From Ectocarpus siliculosus (lineage: Eukaryota; Sar; Phaeophyceae; Ectocarpales; Ectocarpaceae): a DNA stretch of 15,151 nt. The stretch spans positions 7,213,107 to 7,228,257 of the forward strand of contig FN649741.1 of the NCBI GenBank assembly GCA_000310025.1, written 5' to 3'. The notes beneath the pieces are model-generated. The model saw only the letters and a program-made list of their open reading frames with translations, did no database searches and was not told where the DNA came from. Of the stretch, positions 1 to 9,949 are shown piece by piece. A program made the translations under genes and the position numbers. Position 1 is the stretch's first letter. Each line of letters begins with the position of its first letter.

Positions 1-20
1 CCCCCCCCCTCCCCCCCTCC
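1..20. repeat. poly-C tract at window edge
   Basis: The window opens with nine C, a T, seven C, a T and two C. It is a simple homopolymer-rich tract with no coding meaning. Such tracts often mark contig edges or unreliable sequence, so its exact length should not be trusted. Confidence 0.8.
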
Positions 21-2179
21 GAAAACCTCCCCAAATAAGAAATTTGGTATCATAGGTGTTGGGGAATTTTTTTTTCGGGCGCCCTTGCCCCACCTGTTAT
101 TATTGCATCTATCATACGTCGGGCTGCGCGTGTATTCAACCCTAACGTCTCCTCTAATTACCAGGTCAGTGCAACAGTGTACGAATGAGGCAGGCCAAGG
201 AGTGACGTCCAACGTTTCTAAGGAACGGCTGGAGTCGGCACAGCGCGACTGCATGTCGGCATGCCTGAACGTCATCTCTTCACGGGGAGAAGAACCAGGT
301 GTGTGCCCGAGACGTTACTTCACGCAATCTCTGCAAGCAAAGCTGCGTGTGTGTGTTGCTGCTGTACTTGGGTCAAACGGATATGCGCGCGTTGTATGCA
401 TACGTTCCTCACTCCATACAATGGACCGGCGGCTCAGTCAAACAAACGCGACAACGGCGTCACTGATAGCTTCGTCTATCATCATGCCCGCGGTTGAGAG
501 ATTGCTGTAGATAGACTGGTTGCTGGTATGATTCGGCGGTCGATGACGCTCGTTCAACAGCCGGCTACGAAGCGACTTGTGGCTATATGGAAGCAAGAAG
601 CACTGGGGACAACACCTTTTCTCCTCTCCTGCTCTTGCTTCCCGGGGGTCACTTTCCAAGCAGGTGGTATCCTCAAGGCCGCCAGCATCTTCGTGGGGAA
701 GATCTCTTCGACCTACACGGACGAGACAATCGAGCGCGTCAAGACGATAAGTAAGGCAAGAAGATTGTATTTATTTACTCACACGATTTCCCGAGCAGCA
801 CACAGAGAGATATCTCCCCCGTGGTTCACAGGGTCAACAAGACAGTTTGGTAGCCATCTGTTGCATCTATCTGTTGTGGACTATGTTTTGCTGGGAAGGT
901 ATAGAAGGAAGGTGTTGGGTAGTTGGTTCGTCGGGTGTGTTGTTGGTGTAGAACCCTTCTGGGATTATAATTGTGCAACAGGTAAATTTCGGGTTGTTGT
1001 GCGCGTAGCAAAGTACAGGTAAATTTTTCATCCCCCCTTATTTTTGGAATCTCAACATCTCCACGAAAAACTGGTTCTAATGACTTCGGTTCAGAACTCT
1101 GGTTCGCGTGGCTCCAAATCGAAAGAAATCAATTTTTGATACTTTTGTTAAATTTCCCTGCGGGCAGAGTACTGTGGAAAGGAAATTCGGCGAACTCGGG
1201 GTAGATTGCCTCGATTCCAGAGAGAAAAAAACTGGGTCCTTGTCATTCTCAGGCGAATCCATCCCTCCAAGACCATAAAATACGTGATACAGGAGTGTAC
1301 TACTGTGAGGGTAAGGGTCAAGAATAGTGAAATTCTTTGTGCAGCCCGAAGATCGCGTGATGGTCATGGTTACACGAAGACAGGGGTTCGGTTCCGCGTG
1401 GCTCGAGTATTTTCTCCTGTCTTTTTTTTTTTCTTGAATTTGGTTTTGTTCGTTTGGTCCTGGAGTCTTGTCCGACATGGTCGCGGGGATCATGAACATG
1501 TTGTTTAATTAGTGACCGCCTTGAAAGCTATTGAGGGCCAACCAAAAAGGGCTCCTTGAGCAATACCACAGCTGCTGTGATAAAGTCATGCATTCATGAT
1601 TGGATATGCCATAGGTGTTGTGGTTGTTGGTGACCGCGTGGGTAAGGTATATGCAGTGGGTGCTTCGCGGTAGATAGTAAGTTGTAGGGCCTTTCTCGGA
1701 TTGGATGTTTTTGGAGAGCAAGGCAGCAGCAAGCACTGGTGTTCAAAGAGGTTACTATAATATTAATAATAACCAAGTGAGTCCTCATCAGGGTCTCCAG
1801 GGATCACTACTGTACGCGTGTAATCTGACAACAGAGGACTACTGTATAGGGGTATGCATTGGCATGATGGTAGAGGGGCCGTGTGGGGGTCGCGTGCGTG
1901 TGTTGGGGCAGGGGGTGCTTATCGTTAGAGGCTACAGAGAATGGCTGGCTGCCTCACCAGGTTAACTTGTGACACGGTTTTTCATCGTTAATGTTGTGTT
2001 TGGTTAACTAAGACGTCTTTTGAATGGAAAACACGGAGACAGTATTATAGTACCGTCTTGAGGGGGTAGATGATCTATTGATACTTATCATGGATCAAGA
2101 AACATGACCTGATATTTATTTGAAGATTCAAATGATTTTTTCCGAATTGGAAAGATGGATAATCTACATTTGAAATACC
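21..2179. other. gene-poor region, no recognisable gene
   Basis: No reading frame here resembles a known family. The longest open frames (528-1022 and 85-510 on +, 1077-1499 on -) have biased, low-information compositions and no domain motif, and I read them as chance frames. T-rich stretches such as 68-76 and 1422-1432 are present. A 14-15-base motif, GGTTC(C)GCGTGGCTC, occurs at 1101-1114 and 1390-1404 in the same orientation. I see no RNA gene or strong promoter. Confidence 0.5.
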
Positions 2180-2690
2180 TACTTTCTCAACCTCCCGAGT
2201 ATCGATGGGTTTCATATTTGAAGTACTATACTTACTCAACCATAGAGTACGGATGGATGAGTATTTACTTTTGGAATACTTACTCAAAGGCTTCAAATGG
2301 ACAAATGCATTATATTAGTTGATTATCTTTACATGAGGATGTACTCAAGGATGAGCACCTGAGTATTGGTGGGTATTTTTTTAAATACTTACTTAGCCAT
2401 CCGAGTACGGACGAGTACCGTTATTTTTGGAATAACAGGCTTTATTTTGTAAAAGTTGAGTATTTTTGAAACGCTGTACTTACTCAAAGATATACTCAAG
2501 GTTGAGTAAAATACTCAATATCTGAGTACGCATGTAGGTTTCTAATACTTACTTGTATTACCCCCTGAGTATTGATGAGTATTGTTGAAATGTTTACTCA
2601 ACATTCCGAGTACGGTTGAGTAACATTGGAATACTTTGACGGCTTAGAAAAAGTTGAGTATTTGAAATAGTCGAGGATGAGTGTAAGTTA
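2180..2690. repeat. degenerate AT-rich minisatellite (GAGTA/TACTC)
   Basis: The phrase TACTTACTCAA or a close variant recurs at about 2180, 2229, 2277, 2386, 2477, 2546, 2591 and 2632. Each copy is followed within 10-20 bases by a (C)GAGTACGG(A)TGAGTA-like phrase and often by TTTTGGAA. Spacings of 49, 48, 45 and 41 bases, plus larger ones, suggest a basic unit near 45 bp that has diverged and gained insertions. TACTCAA and TTGAGTA are reverse complements, so each unit carries an internal inverted repeat. The tract is poor in long open frames and not coding. Confidence 0.75.
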
Positions 2691-3309
2691 CAAAACACAC
2701 CCTTGGTATGTTATACCGAGTAAGGGGGGCTGCTAGGTGTATTCTGCACCAGATACGGATCTATGGAGATCTAAGGGGTTTCGTGTATCATGTTGGTATG
2801 TGTTTGTGGAAGGGCAATGCCCCTTCTGCCGTGCAGGGCTAGCGTGCCCTACTCATTTGATAAATAACCAAGGTCTTGAGTAAACCTTGCTTCGCAGCCT
2901 CTGGCGATAAGCACCCCCCCCCCCCCCGACAACCTGTATCATTGTATCTGGGGGCAAAGGAAAGAATCCGCCATGCACACATCTGGATGTATATTTTGAT
3001 GGCATCGGATATAGCTTAAAGCGTCGGCGTGGTACCTGCAGTATTCTTAACGCTCGTCGAGCGTGCGTACGTGCGAACTGTTTCTGCCTTTCTTGTCTCG
3101 GTGTCTTCTCTTCTCTTCTTCATGCATCGCAAATATATCACATAGTGGTATCACATAGTGGTACAAAACAGCTTCTTTTTTTTATGTAGCGGACACGTGC
3201 TCATGATTGTTGTTCTAACAGCATGCATTCAAGAGTTGTGTCACGATGACTCAGTACGCACGACCAATTGAAACTAGTACCTGGTAATTCGATTTGACCC
3301 AACCGTTCA
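2691..3309. other. intergenic stretch, no gene seen
   Basis: There is no recognisable coding sequence. It contains a 14-base poly-C run (2914-2927), a pyrimidine-rich CTTCTCTTCTCTTCTTC stretch (about 3105-3121), and a short tandem duplication of TATCACATAGTGG near 3137-3162. Confidence 0.5.
2914..2927. repeat. poly-C homopolymer (14 C)
   Basis: This is an uninterrupted run of 14 cytosines between GCA and GAC. No function is evident, and its length is likely variable or uncertain. Confidence 0.85.
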
Positions 3310-4040
3310 AGGCTATTTGCAACTGGTGACTCGACCCGACCCAAACCGCAAGACCTGTGTCACAGATGACTCCGACCCGACCACGCAGGGCGTGTGGATT
3401 TGTGACTCGATCCGATCCTGTCCATGACGTATTTGCAACCGGTGATATGATCCGAACTGACCCAAGAAGGCTTTTGCAACTGGAGACGCAACATGACCTG
3501 CGGACGCTGTGCTCAACTGGGTAGTCGATTGAATTACTGGCTCGATCTGACCCAACCCGCGAGTATTTTCAGCCCGTCGCGTCTTTGACCCGACCTAACC
3601 GGAACCGACCCCAGCCTTGAAGGCTTTTCGCAGCTGGTGACCCAGTCCGACCCGACCACGCAGGGCGTGTGGATTTGTGACTCGATCCGATCCTGTCCAT
3701 GACGTATTTGCAACCGATGATATGATCCGAACTGACCCATGAAGGCTTTTGCAACTGGAGACGCAACATGACCTGCGGACGCTGTGCTCAACTGGGTAGT
3801 CGATTGAATTACTGGCTAGATCTGACCAAACCCACGGGTATTTTCAGCCCGTCGCGTCTTTGACCTGACCCGACCCGACCTGACCCATGAAGGCTTTTTG
3901 GAACAAGAGACGCAAACTGACCTGCGGACGTGTGCTCAACTGGGTAGTCGATTGACTTGGTGGCTCGATCTGACGTAACCCGCGAGTATTTTCTGCCCAT
4001 GAAGTCTTTGACTTGACCTAACCGGAACCGACCCGTCCCG
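3310..4040. repeat. 275-bp tandem repeat, about 2.5 copies
   Basis: The phrase GACCACGCAGGGCGTG occurs at 3379 and 3654, and GCTCAACTGGGTAGTCGATTG at 3511 and 3786, both exactly 275 bases apart. The two units are nearly identical. A third, partial unit has the second phrase at 3934, only 148 bases further on. Inside the unit, a shorter motif of the form GGCTTTTGCAACTGGTGAC followed by CGACCCGACCC-like bases recurs several times, so the structure is nested. The - strand frames at 3313-3555, 3534-3791 and 3809-4000 are open only because the unit repeats: they encode the same peptide again and lack any known domain. I therefore call DNA satellite, not gene. Confidence 0.85.
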
Positions 4041-4330
4041 AGAAAATATCGGCCTCTTCAAAACCAAACCGAAAACAAAAACTCGTGAAAAGTATTGAAG
4101 CTGTATTGTTGCTGTGTCGCTGGTAGTAACGACTTGATGTCAAGCAATAGTGAACCATATCGTAGCCTGTATCCAACGGACGACATCTGTCTTACCATAA
4201 ATCAATGATTGGCCTAAGTGGTCCAAATTGGCCATACGCTGCATTTGTTTTTTTCCAAAACTATCTCGTAGGTATTCGTGCTCATCTGTGCTATATTTTC
4301 GGGTTCGATCCTAAATAGACAGAGTGTACC

Positions 4331-4435
4331 TTTTTAGGGTAAGTTTGCCTGTGACCACGGGAATCGACCGCGTCAAGTGTTGGATCAGTACGGACATACG
4401 GAGGTACTGGGTAGAGAGAGATCGGAACGGTTTTT
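4331..4435 (-). mobile_element. dispersed short repeat, SINE-like, copy 1
   Basis: This segment matches 10602-10715 at most positions over about 105 bases, in the same orientation and with small indels. Read on the - strand it starts AAAAACCGTTCCG, carries an A-box-like TACCCAGTACC (4413-4403), then 33 bases later a B-box-like GGTCGATTCC (4369-4360), and ends in an A-rich CCTAAAAAGG. That order and spacing fit a tRNA-derived, Pol III-type SINE. The B box lacks one T of the consensus GGTTCGANTCC, and I see no clear target-site duplication. What is seen is the repeat pair; the SINE class is inference. Confidence 0.45.
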
Positions 4436-4528
4436 AATGTGAAGACAACAACAACCATATTTTGTCTTGCTAGCCGGACTGTTTCATTGTTTGTTGAATA
4501 AGGAGGATTCGTGTTCGTTTACCACAAC

Positions 4529-4550
4529 AACGTTTATGATAGTAAACGTT
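4529..4550. repeat. inverted repeat, 8-bp arms
   Basis: AACGTTTA and TAAACGTT flank a 6-base spacer and form a perfect 8-bp stem. It lies between two imperfect direct copies of an AATAAG..ATTCGTGTTCGT-like phrase (about 4496-4525 and 4600-4630), with two GATACGTTGT copies further right. This could be the remains of a small foldback element; no function can be assigned. Confidence 0.5.
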
Positions 4551-4647
4551 TTACGTTGTGGGCTGCGTTGATACGTTGTTTAGTGATACGTTGTATATTC
4601 AATAAGTACGTGATCGTGTTCGTCCATCACGTTACGGGTTCCATGGT

Positions 4648-4663
4648 ACATACCATGGTATGT
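4648..4663. repeat. perfect 16-bp palindrome
   Basis: ACATACCATGGTATGT equals its own reverse complement. Neighbouring CCATGGTACA (4641-4650) and TCCATGTACC (4663-4672) echo it, so the site is a small cluster of CCATG/GTAC-rich palindromic sequence. I see no gene that it would control. Confidence 0.6.
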
Positions 4664-4828
4664 CCATGTACCAATTTATAGACATTTGAGACTGATTACA
4701 TTTCTAGCGGTTCCAGCTGTAGCGTAGCATACAAACCGCTGTGGGAGAAAATCTCTTATTCCTTCCTGTGGGGTACTTGGAACAAGAACATGCACAAGCA
4801 CGTGCTATATAGAAGTATCAAAGAGCAC

Positions 4829-6225
4829 TTTTGTTTGTGAATGGGCACTAGGAACGGACCTATCAGCGTTTGCAAAGGTCATCGAGCATGTGAATTCAAG
4901 CCCGCCGTACGGCCTACGCAGACTTAGCTTGTGGTGCGTTCCTGGCCGCATCAAACCGTTTCAATGAAACATATACCGGTAATAGTGACGGGCAGTCAGC
5001 CCCTCACACCGTTCACAATGAACAACACCACGTTTCATGTAAATACGCGTTCGATGCGGTCCTATTGAGTGCCGGGGAAAGCATGCACCCTCCCGGCTGC
5101 GCGGCCCAACTCAGCGAAGACCTTGTCGATCTGTGCAGGCAACTTCAGCTCCCTTTGGGGTGTGCAAATCCATCGAATACATACGGTAGTCAAATCGCAT
5201 TCCCAACAGCACCTGATATAGACAGGTACCTTACAGTATGTTTACAGGAGCCCTTGATGGTGTTGACCCGTGTAGTTGCTCAGTACCCCGGTACTGATTT
5301 CTTGCAGTGCTCCCCTCTTGGTCTTTTGGACCTCATGAATTCCCGTGTTAGTAGGAAGGCAGTGTGTACAAGTAGAGCCTTTTGTTTGTGGTTGGGTACT
5401 AGGAACGGACCTATCAGCGTTTGCAAAGGCCATCGAGCATGTGAATAATAGCACGCCCTATGGCATGCGCAGACGTTCCTGGCTGCATCAAACGATTTCA
5501 AACATATACCGGGTACTTGCATGCTCGGTTTCCTCCTCCGGCATACTGTAGTGACGGGCAGTCAGTCCCTCACACTGTTCATCATGAACAATAGCAGCCG
5601 TGAGGACAGTTCATGAAATACGCGTTCGGTGCAGTCCTATCGAGTGCCGGGAACAGCATAAGCCCCCTCCCGACTGCGCGGCTTAGCCCAGCGAAGAACT
5701 TGTCGATCTGTGCGGTCTACTTCAGCTCCCTCCGGAAGTGCAAATCCCTCGATATACGGTAGTCAAATCGCATTCCCAACAGCACCTGGTAAATGCAAGT
5801 ACCTTCGAGTATGTTTTCACAAGCCCGTGGCCGTGTCGACCTGTGTACTTGCTCAGTACCCGTGTGTCGTAGGGTACTGACTTCTTGTAGTGCTCCCCTC
5901 TTCGTCCTTCGGACATCGTCAATACCCGGTGTTTTGCAGGAAGGAAGTATGATAGAGCCTTTGTTTGTGAATGGGCACTAGGAACGGACCTATCAGCGTT
6001 TGCAAAGGTCATGTGAATTCAAGCCCGCCATACGGCCTGCGCAAACGTAGCTTGTGGTGCCTTCCTGGCCGCATCAAACCGTTTCAATGAAACAATACCG
6101 ATAATAGTGACGGGCAGTCAGCCCCTCACACCGTTCGCAATGAACAACATCACGTTTCATGTAAATACGTGTTCGATGCGGTCCTATTGAGTGCCGGGGA
6201 AAGCATGCACCTCTCGATGGTGTTG
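4829..6225. repeat. long tandem repeat, 551- and 579-bp units
   Basis: The phrase GGAACGGACCTATCAGCG with TTTGCAAAGG following occurs at 4851, 5402 and 5981. The next block, with a CCGCATCAAACC-like phrase, GTGACGGGCAGTCAG, CCTCACAC and (G)ATGCGGTCCTAT..AGTGCCGGG, follows each copy in the same order. There are thus two full units plus a third that is internally deleted: after AGCATGCACC at about 6210 it jumps to the GATGGTGTTGA phrase that sits some 165 bases later in the first unit. Units 1 and 2 have diverged by many substitutions and indels, while units 1 and 3 are closer to each other over their shared part. Short palindromes (GTTTCAATGAAAC, GTTCATCATGAAC) sit within units. Confidence 0.85.
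4894..5448 (+). pseudogene. possible decayed coding segment in tandem repeat
   Basis: A frame without stops runs for 184 codons across the first tandem unit, between TGA at 4891-4893 and TGA at 5446-5448. Its only in-frame ATG codons are internal. The matching frame in the second unit (about 5445-6000) is broken by indels and stops, though phrases such as 'KYAF.AVL.SAG' survive. In the third unit the frame reopens at 6169-6420 and, after one TAG, continues to 6582. I recognise no family. It could be an exon of a gene duplicated in tandem and now decayed, or a chance open frame in satellite DNA. A frame of this length is not very improbable in 15 kb. Confidence 0.25.
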
Positions 6226-8123
6226 ATCATGCTGAGGAATCGGCGAACCGTATCACGGCCGTACCCCGCTTCAGTCAGGTTGGCGAGTCCAACGTGTCAA
6301 GGGCGACTGGCACCAGCGAGTAGTCTATGTTGTCAACGTCAAGCCGTGTTCCACATGTTTGATTGGAAGGCAGATTCTCTCGATTTTCCGACGTCGCGCT
6401 TGTATATCACTGGATTGTAGCAAAGAGGGCTTGGTGTTAGTTTCCCTGTAGAAGAGAGACATAACGACCTTTCAGATGCGTATTTTTGCCAAGTATCGCG
6501 ACACGTTGTTCTTGTTGTCCAGATCAGAGAAAAGTTGGAGCAGGAAAGCTTTTGTACGAAATTCCTAGAGCCTTTTAAATGACGTAAGTCATCAAAGAAG
6601 CACTGTTCTTTCAATGCTAGTCCAGAATGTCTACAATACCGTATCGAACATGGAGAGATGACGACAAAGCAGTAGATACTCGCCTTTCCAGGGTTGCGTG
6701 TGTGGTCATGGATTTATTGTTTCCGGAACAAGCACCCCCGTCTCGAGCATCATGGTATCTGAATGATGACGAGAATAAGGGAATACATGCATGGTCATAG
6801 ATTGGCCTGATTGTACTGTAGACGCTTGCGAGACACGATATTTCCAGCGAATACTGGAACAGGTGGAGAAAAAATCACGAACGAATATGTTGGGAATCCC
6901 ACACGAACCCCACGTGAATCACGCTCAAGGTTACAGCGCGAAGGCTGCGGTGACTACCCAACCTCCAAGAGATGTGCGTGAATTCCAGAAGGAACCTATA
7001 GCAACAGAACAATTTTTATAACAATGTACGTGACTGGAACAGCTCCCATTGTCGCTCGGAAACCGGTTGTACCGAGTATCTTGTCCGGCCCGGCCGGTGT
7101 TTGACCCCGCTGCTGTTTCCCGTGCTTCTTGAGTTCCCCGCTCCTCCTTAACCGTCTCGCGAGTGCAGTAATCAAGGTTCTGGCGGGGCAGCGGCCGCCG
7201 GGCCAAATGGAGGAGGAGGGTCCGCCACCAGCGCCCCGAACGAAGCGCACAACAACCCACCGAATGTGAGGAATGTGAGGAAGCCATTTCAACCTCTCTG
7301 TCCCAGTTCATCTTGTAAGGTATCCATGAATAGTCCGTAATGAAGGTGAATCCGTGTGTCGACGCACACACACCTGTTGAAACTGTGCAACGGCCTATTC
7401 TTGTCTAAAGCAAACTCAAAGGCTGCTCATTGACCGTCCCAACCAGCAAGTGTATGGCACCTATTTGACGGCGAGAGAAATCCGGGCTTGTGTCCGCGGC
7501 GGAGTCCGATTGGTTCTTGTTGCCAATTGTGCAACTTGTCATCTGTTGGTCCATTCTATCGAGCGAGCTACACGGTCGGGTTGATTGAAGGGGCTGCGGA
7601 CTCCGCATAACGCTCGTATGTGTGCATTTTTCGTGTAAAATGGCACCCAACTCAAGCTTGCCCGTGCGATACTCTATACTTGGACGCACCACCGTGCACC
7701 AGGCGTACCGTACTGTCCTTCGAGAACGCCTCCTCGCATGAAAACGCCCCCCCCAAAAAGCAAGTACCGCCAGGGTAGCAGGCACGTCAAGGTACACCCG
7801 CGGTTTGTGTTATAGACCCGACATTCGTGGGTCGGCGCTGTGGTTTGTGTACAGGTACCTCACAACAGAAAAAATAACATGTTGCAGTGTTTGAAAATGT
7901 CGCCCTCCACCTTCCAGAACGGCCCGGAGTGATGTTTTTGCCAAAGGACAAGACCACCCCCCCGAGGTGTTCTCAAATGATACTACGGTGTACATATGAA
8001 GCAAGCGTGCACGACTCCTTCGCCGTCCCAACACCCCAATCCCTCGCCGCGGTTGCTCTGCGGTGATATCACCTGCAGGGAAACACCTTGGCATCCTGGT
8101 TTGTCCTCGGAAACAAAGACATC
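6226..8123. other. region without a supportable gene
   Basis: Several moderately long frames are open but none is recognisable: + 6421-6582 (no stop after the TAG at 6418-6420), + 6627-6800 (57 codons from an ATG, acidic and Trp-rich), + 6791-7021, - 7371-6931 and - 7797-7405. The pair 6627-6800 and 6791-7021 overlap in different frames and could be one coding relic split by a frameshift. A GAATGTGAG tandem duplication is at about 7262-7280. A possible splice acceptor, CACCTGCAG, ends at 8078 just ahead of the ankyrin open frame; the promoter or first exon of that gene may lie here, but I cannot define it. Confidence 0.35.
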
Positions 8124-9665
8124 ATGTGGTACCTTGCAGAGTTCGTGGATCAGGACCAGTACCTGTTCATCGCTCCGGTGTCGAAGGCCTTCAGGCGCGC
8201 ATGGGGTCCACGAGCTACGGTAACCCGACCCGTGGTGGCTGATACTTCCGTCAGGCAGCTCACGTACTGCTTGGAGCTCGGCCTGCCCTCGAGCATCAGG
8301 CAAGCGACCATCTGCAACGCCGCTGCCCGTTTCGGCAGACTAGACCTCCTTAAGCTTGCCCAAGAGAGCGCTTGCGGGTGGACCCCAGCGACTTGTGCTC
8401 AGGCCGCCAGGGGGGGACACGTTGAGACCCTGCAATGGCTTCGCGCAGAGGGTTGTGACTGGGATGAAAAAACATGTCAACTGGCCGCCCTCGGAGGTCA
8501 TTCCCGGGTCCTGAAATGGGTGAGGTCCCCAACCGAGAACTGGCCGACGGGGACAGTGGACCCGAAATCATGCCCTTGGGGCCCACAGGCGTGCGCCGAA
8601 GCTGCCTATGCCGGGTGCCACGACACTTTGAAATGGCTTCGTACACACGGCTGCCCATGGGATGTAAGGACATGTGGATCTGCCGCAGCTGGCGGATTCT
8701 TCGACATCCTTCAGTCGGCAGTTGCTCAAGGATGCCCCCTGGACGGCGAATCCTGTTACTTGGCCGCTTGCAGAGGAGATCTGCCCATGCTTAAGTGGCT
8801 CCGGGATAACGACTGCCCTTGGGACCTCGAAGACGGGGGTCCATGCGCCGGGGCTGCACTTGGCGGCCATCTTGAAGTGCTAGTGTGGGCGAGGCGTAAT
8901 GGATGTCCATGGAACGCGCGGACCTGCGCAGCGGCAGCGGATGGTGGGCACCTGGAAGTGTTGCAGTGGGCCCGAGAGAACGAGTGCGAGTGGGACCATG
9001 ACACTTTCGCGTCGGCTACCTGGAGACAGCACTTTGGAGTTATGCGCTGGGCACGAGCGAACGGCAGTCCTTGGGATAGTCGGGCTTGCGCGATGTCGGC
9101 TGCAAGAGGGAATCTCAAGATCCTTCAATGGCTTCGTGAAGAGGGCTGTCCTTGGGATAGCGACAGCTGCACCAAGGCAGCCGCGCACGGGCACCTCACA
9201 CTGTTGATTTGGGCCCTAGCGAACGACTGCACATGGGACGGGGAGCTTTCAGACGTGGCAGATGCCAACGGCTACGGCTACATCCGTGGCTGGGTGAAGA
9301 ATAACGTTTGGCGGACCACTCGCAAGCGACCATACCGCTTGATATCGAGTGGTGACACTGGGCGAAGTGTTTCAATGCATTACGCACCCACTTGGTACCA
9401 TTTGGTTGGTGATAACGGACCCTCGCCAAGGGACGCCCGCAGCTATAGCCCCGGGGGTGGGTATCGTTTTTTGTTTATTTTTCATCTTTTGGCCCCTCTA
9501 CGTTTAAGCCCCGAGGTGTTATTTTTTCGGCAGATGTTTGGGGCACCCGGCGGGCCGTTTGCAGGCAAACCCACGGACGGCATTCAATTGTGGCAGCATC
9601 CTCGTGTGTGTGTCAGTTGCCGTGTTGTTGTAGTTGGTTTGGTGTTGGTGTTGCAAGCGGGTTGA
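8124..9665 (+). CDS. ankyrin-type repeat protein with F-box-like start
   Basis: The frame encodes 513 residues from the first in-frame ATG (8124, A at -3). Residues 1-27 (MWYLAEFVDQDQYLFIAPVS then KAFRRAW) resemble the F-box-like head usual in this family. Residues about 57-392 form 12 units near 27 residues, of the pattern CPW(D)..TC..AA..GHLE.L.WLR..G. Unit 3 carries a roughly 12-residue insertion (about 135-149), and units 9 and 12 are degenerate. Such helical repeats bind proteins; with an F-box-like head the product may recruit targets for ubiquitination, but that is inference. Family members are abundant in brown algae and occur in their large DNA viruses. The frame is open back to the stop TGA at 8064-8066, and a splice acceptor CTGCAG ends at 8078, so an upstream exon may supply the true start. 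Residues after about 400 lose the repeat pattern and become T-rich and low in information; the real C-terminus could come earlier, through an intron or an error, with 9460-9665 as UTR. Confidence 0.85.
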   Translation: MWYLAEFVDQDQYLFIAPVSKAFRRAWGPRATVTRPVVADTSVRQLTYCLELGLPSSIRQATICNAAARFGRLDLLKLAQESACGWTPATCAQAARGGHVETLQWLRAEGCDWDEKTCQLAALGGHSRVLKWVRSPTENWPTGTVDPKSCPWGPQACAEAAYAGCHDTLKWLRTHGCPWDVRTCGSAAAGGFFDILQSAVAQGCPLDGESCYLAACRGDLPMLKWLRDNDCPWDLEDGGPCAGAALGGHLEVLVWARRNGCPWNARTCAAAADGGHLEVLQWARENECEWDHDTFASATWRQHFGVMRWARANGSPWDSRACAMSAARGNLKILQWLREEGCPWDSDSCTKAAAHGHLTLLIWALANDCTWDGELSDVADANGYGYIRGWVKNNVWRTTRKRPYRLISSGDTGRSVSMHYAPTWYHLVGDNGPSPRDARSYSPGGGYRFLFIFHLLAPLRLSPEVLFFRQMFGAPGGPFAGKPTDGIQLWQHPRVCVSCRVVVVGLVLVLQAG

Positions 9666-9949
9666 ATCCTGATATCTTGTGGGTCAGCGTGTCAGCGTGT
9701 CAGCGCTGCGTTGTGTTGTGTTGCACAGCAGGTGCATCATCACAGCAGAAGAGAGACAACGCCCCGCGGGGCCTTTTCGCCTGGGCTTTTTGTTTTGGTT
9801 TTCTAGAAAGAAAGCACGAGCGCCCTTCTTCCATAGAGCTAAGCCCGGCGGGGTTTATGATTTCCACTTCACAAAAGAAGGAGGACGATCGCCCCGGGAG
9901 GTGTTCTCAAAGGGTGTATATTACTGTATTTGACCATGCTGGTGCCAGA
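9666..9949. other. 3' flank of ankyrin gene
   Basis: There is no gene here. It contains three tandem GTCAGCGT copies (about 9683-9706), GTTGT repeats and a perfect GC palindrome, GCCCCGCGGGGC, near 9761-9772 that can form a hairpin in the transcript. It also holds AAGCCCGGCGGGGTTT (about 9841) and a copy of GAGGTGTTCTCAAA (9898-9911) that also occurs upstream of the gene (7964-7977). Confidence 0.4.

Noticed and set aside
528-1022. 164-codon + strand open frame
   Set aside because: There is no recognisable domain, its composition drifts, and no splice or promoter signals support it; the length is within chance for this window.
3313-4000. Three - strand open frames that encode a repeated peptide
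   Set aside because: They exist only because the 275-bp DNA unit repeats; the peptide has no known domain and the frame is lost where the unit changes.
4300-4330. GGGTTCGATCC at about 4310-4320 as a tRNA T-arm
   Set aside because: The flanking bases do not form a T stem and no A box or acceptor stem could be found upstream.
9761-9772. GCCCCGCGGGGC followed by CCTTTT as a bacterial-type terminator
   Set aside because: The window is eukaryotic, and the run of T is short and interrupted; it is simply noted as a hairpin in the 3' flank.
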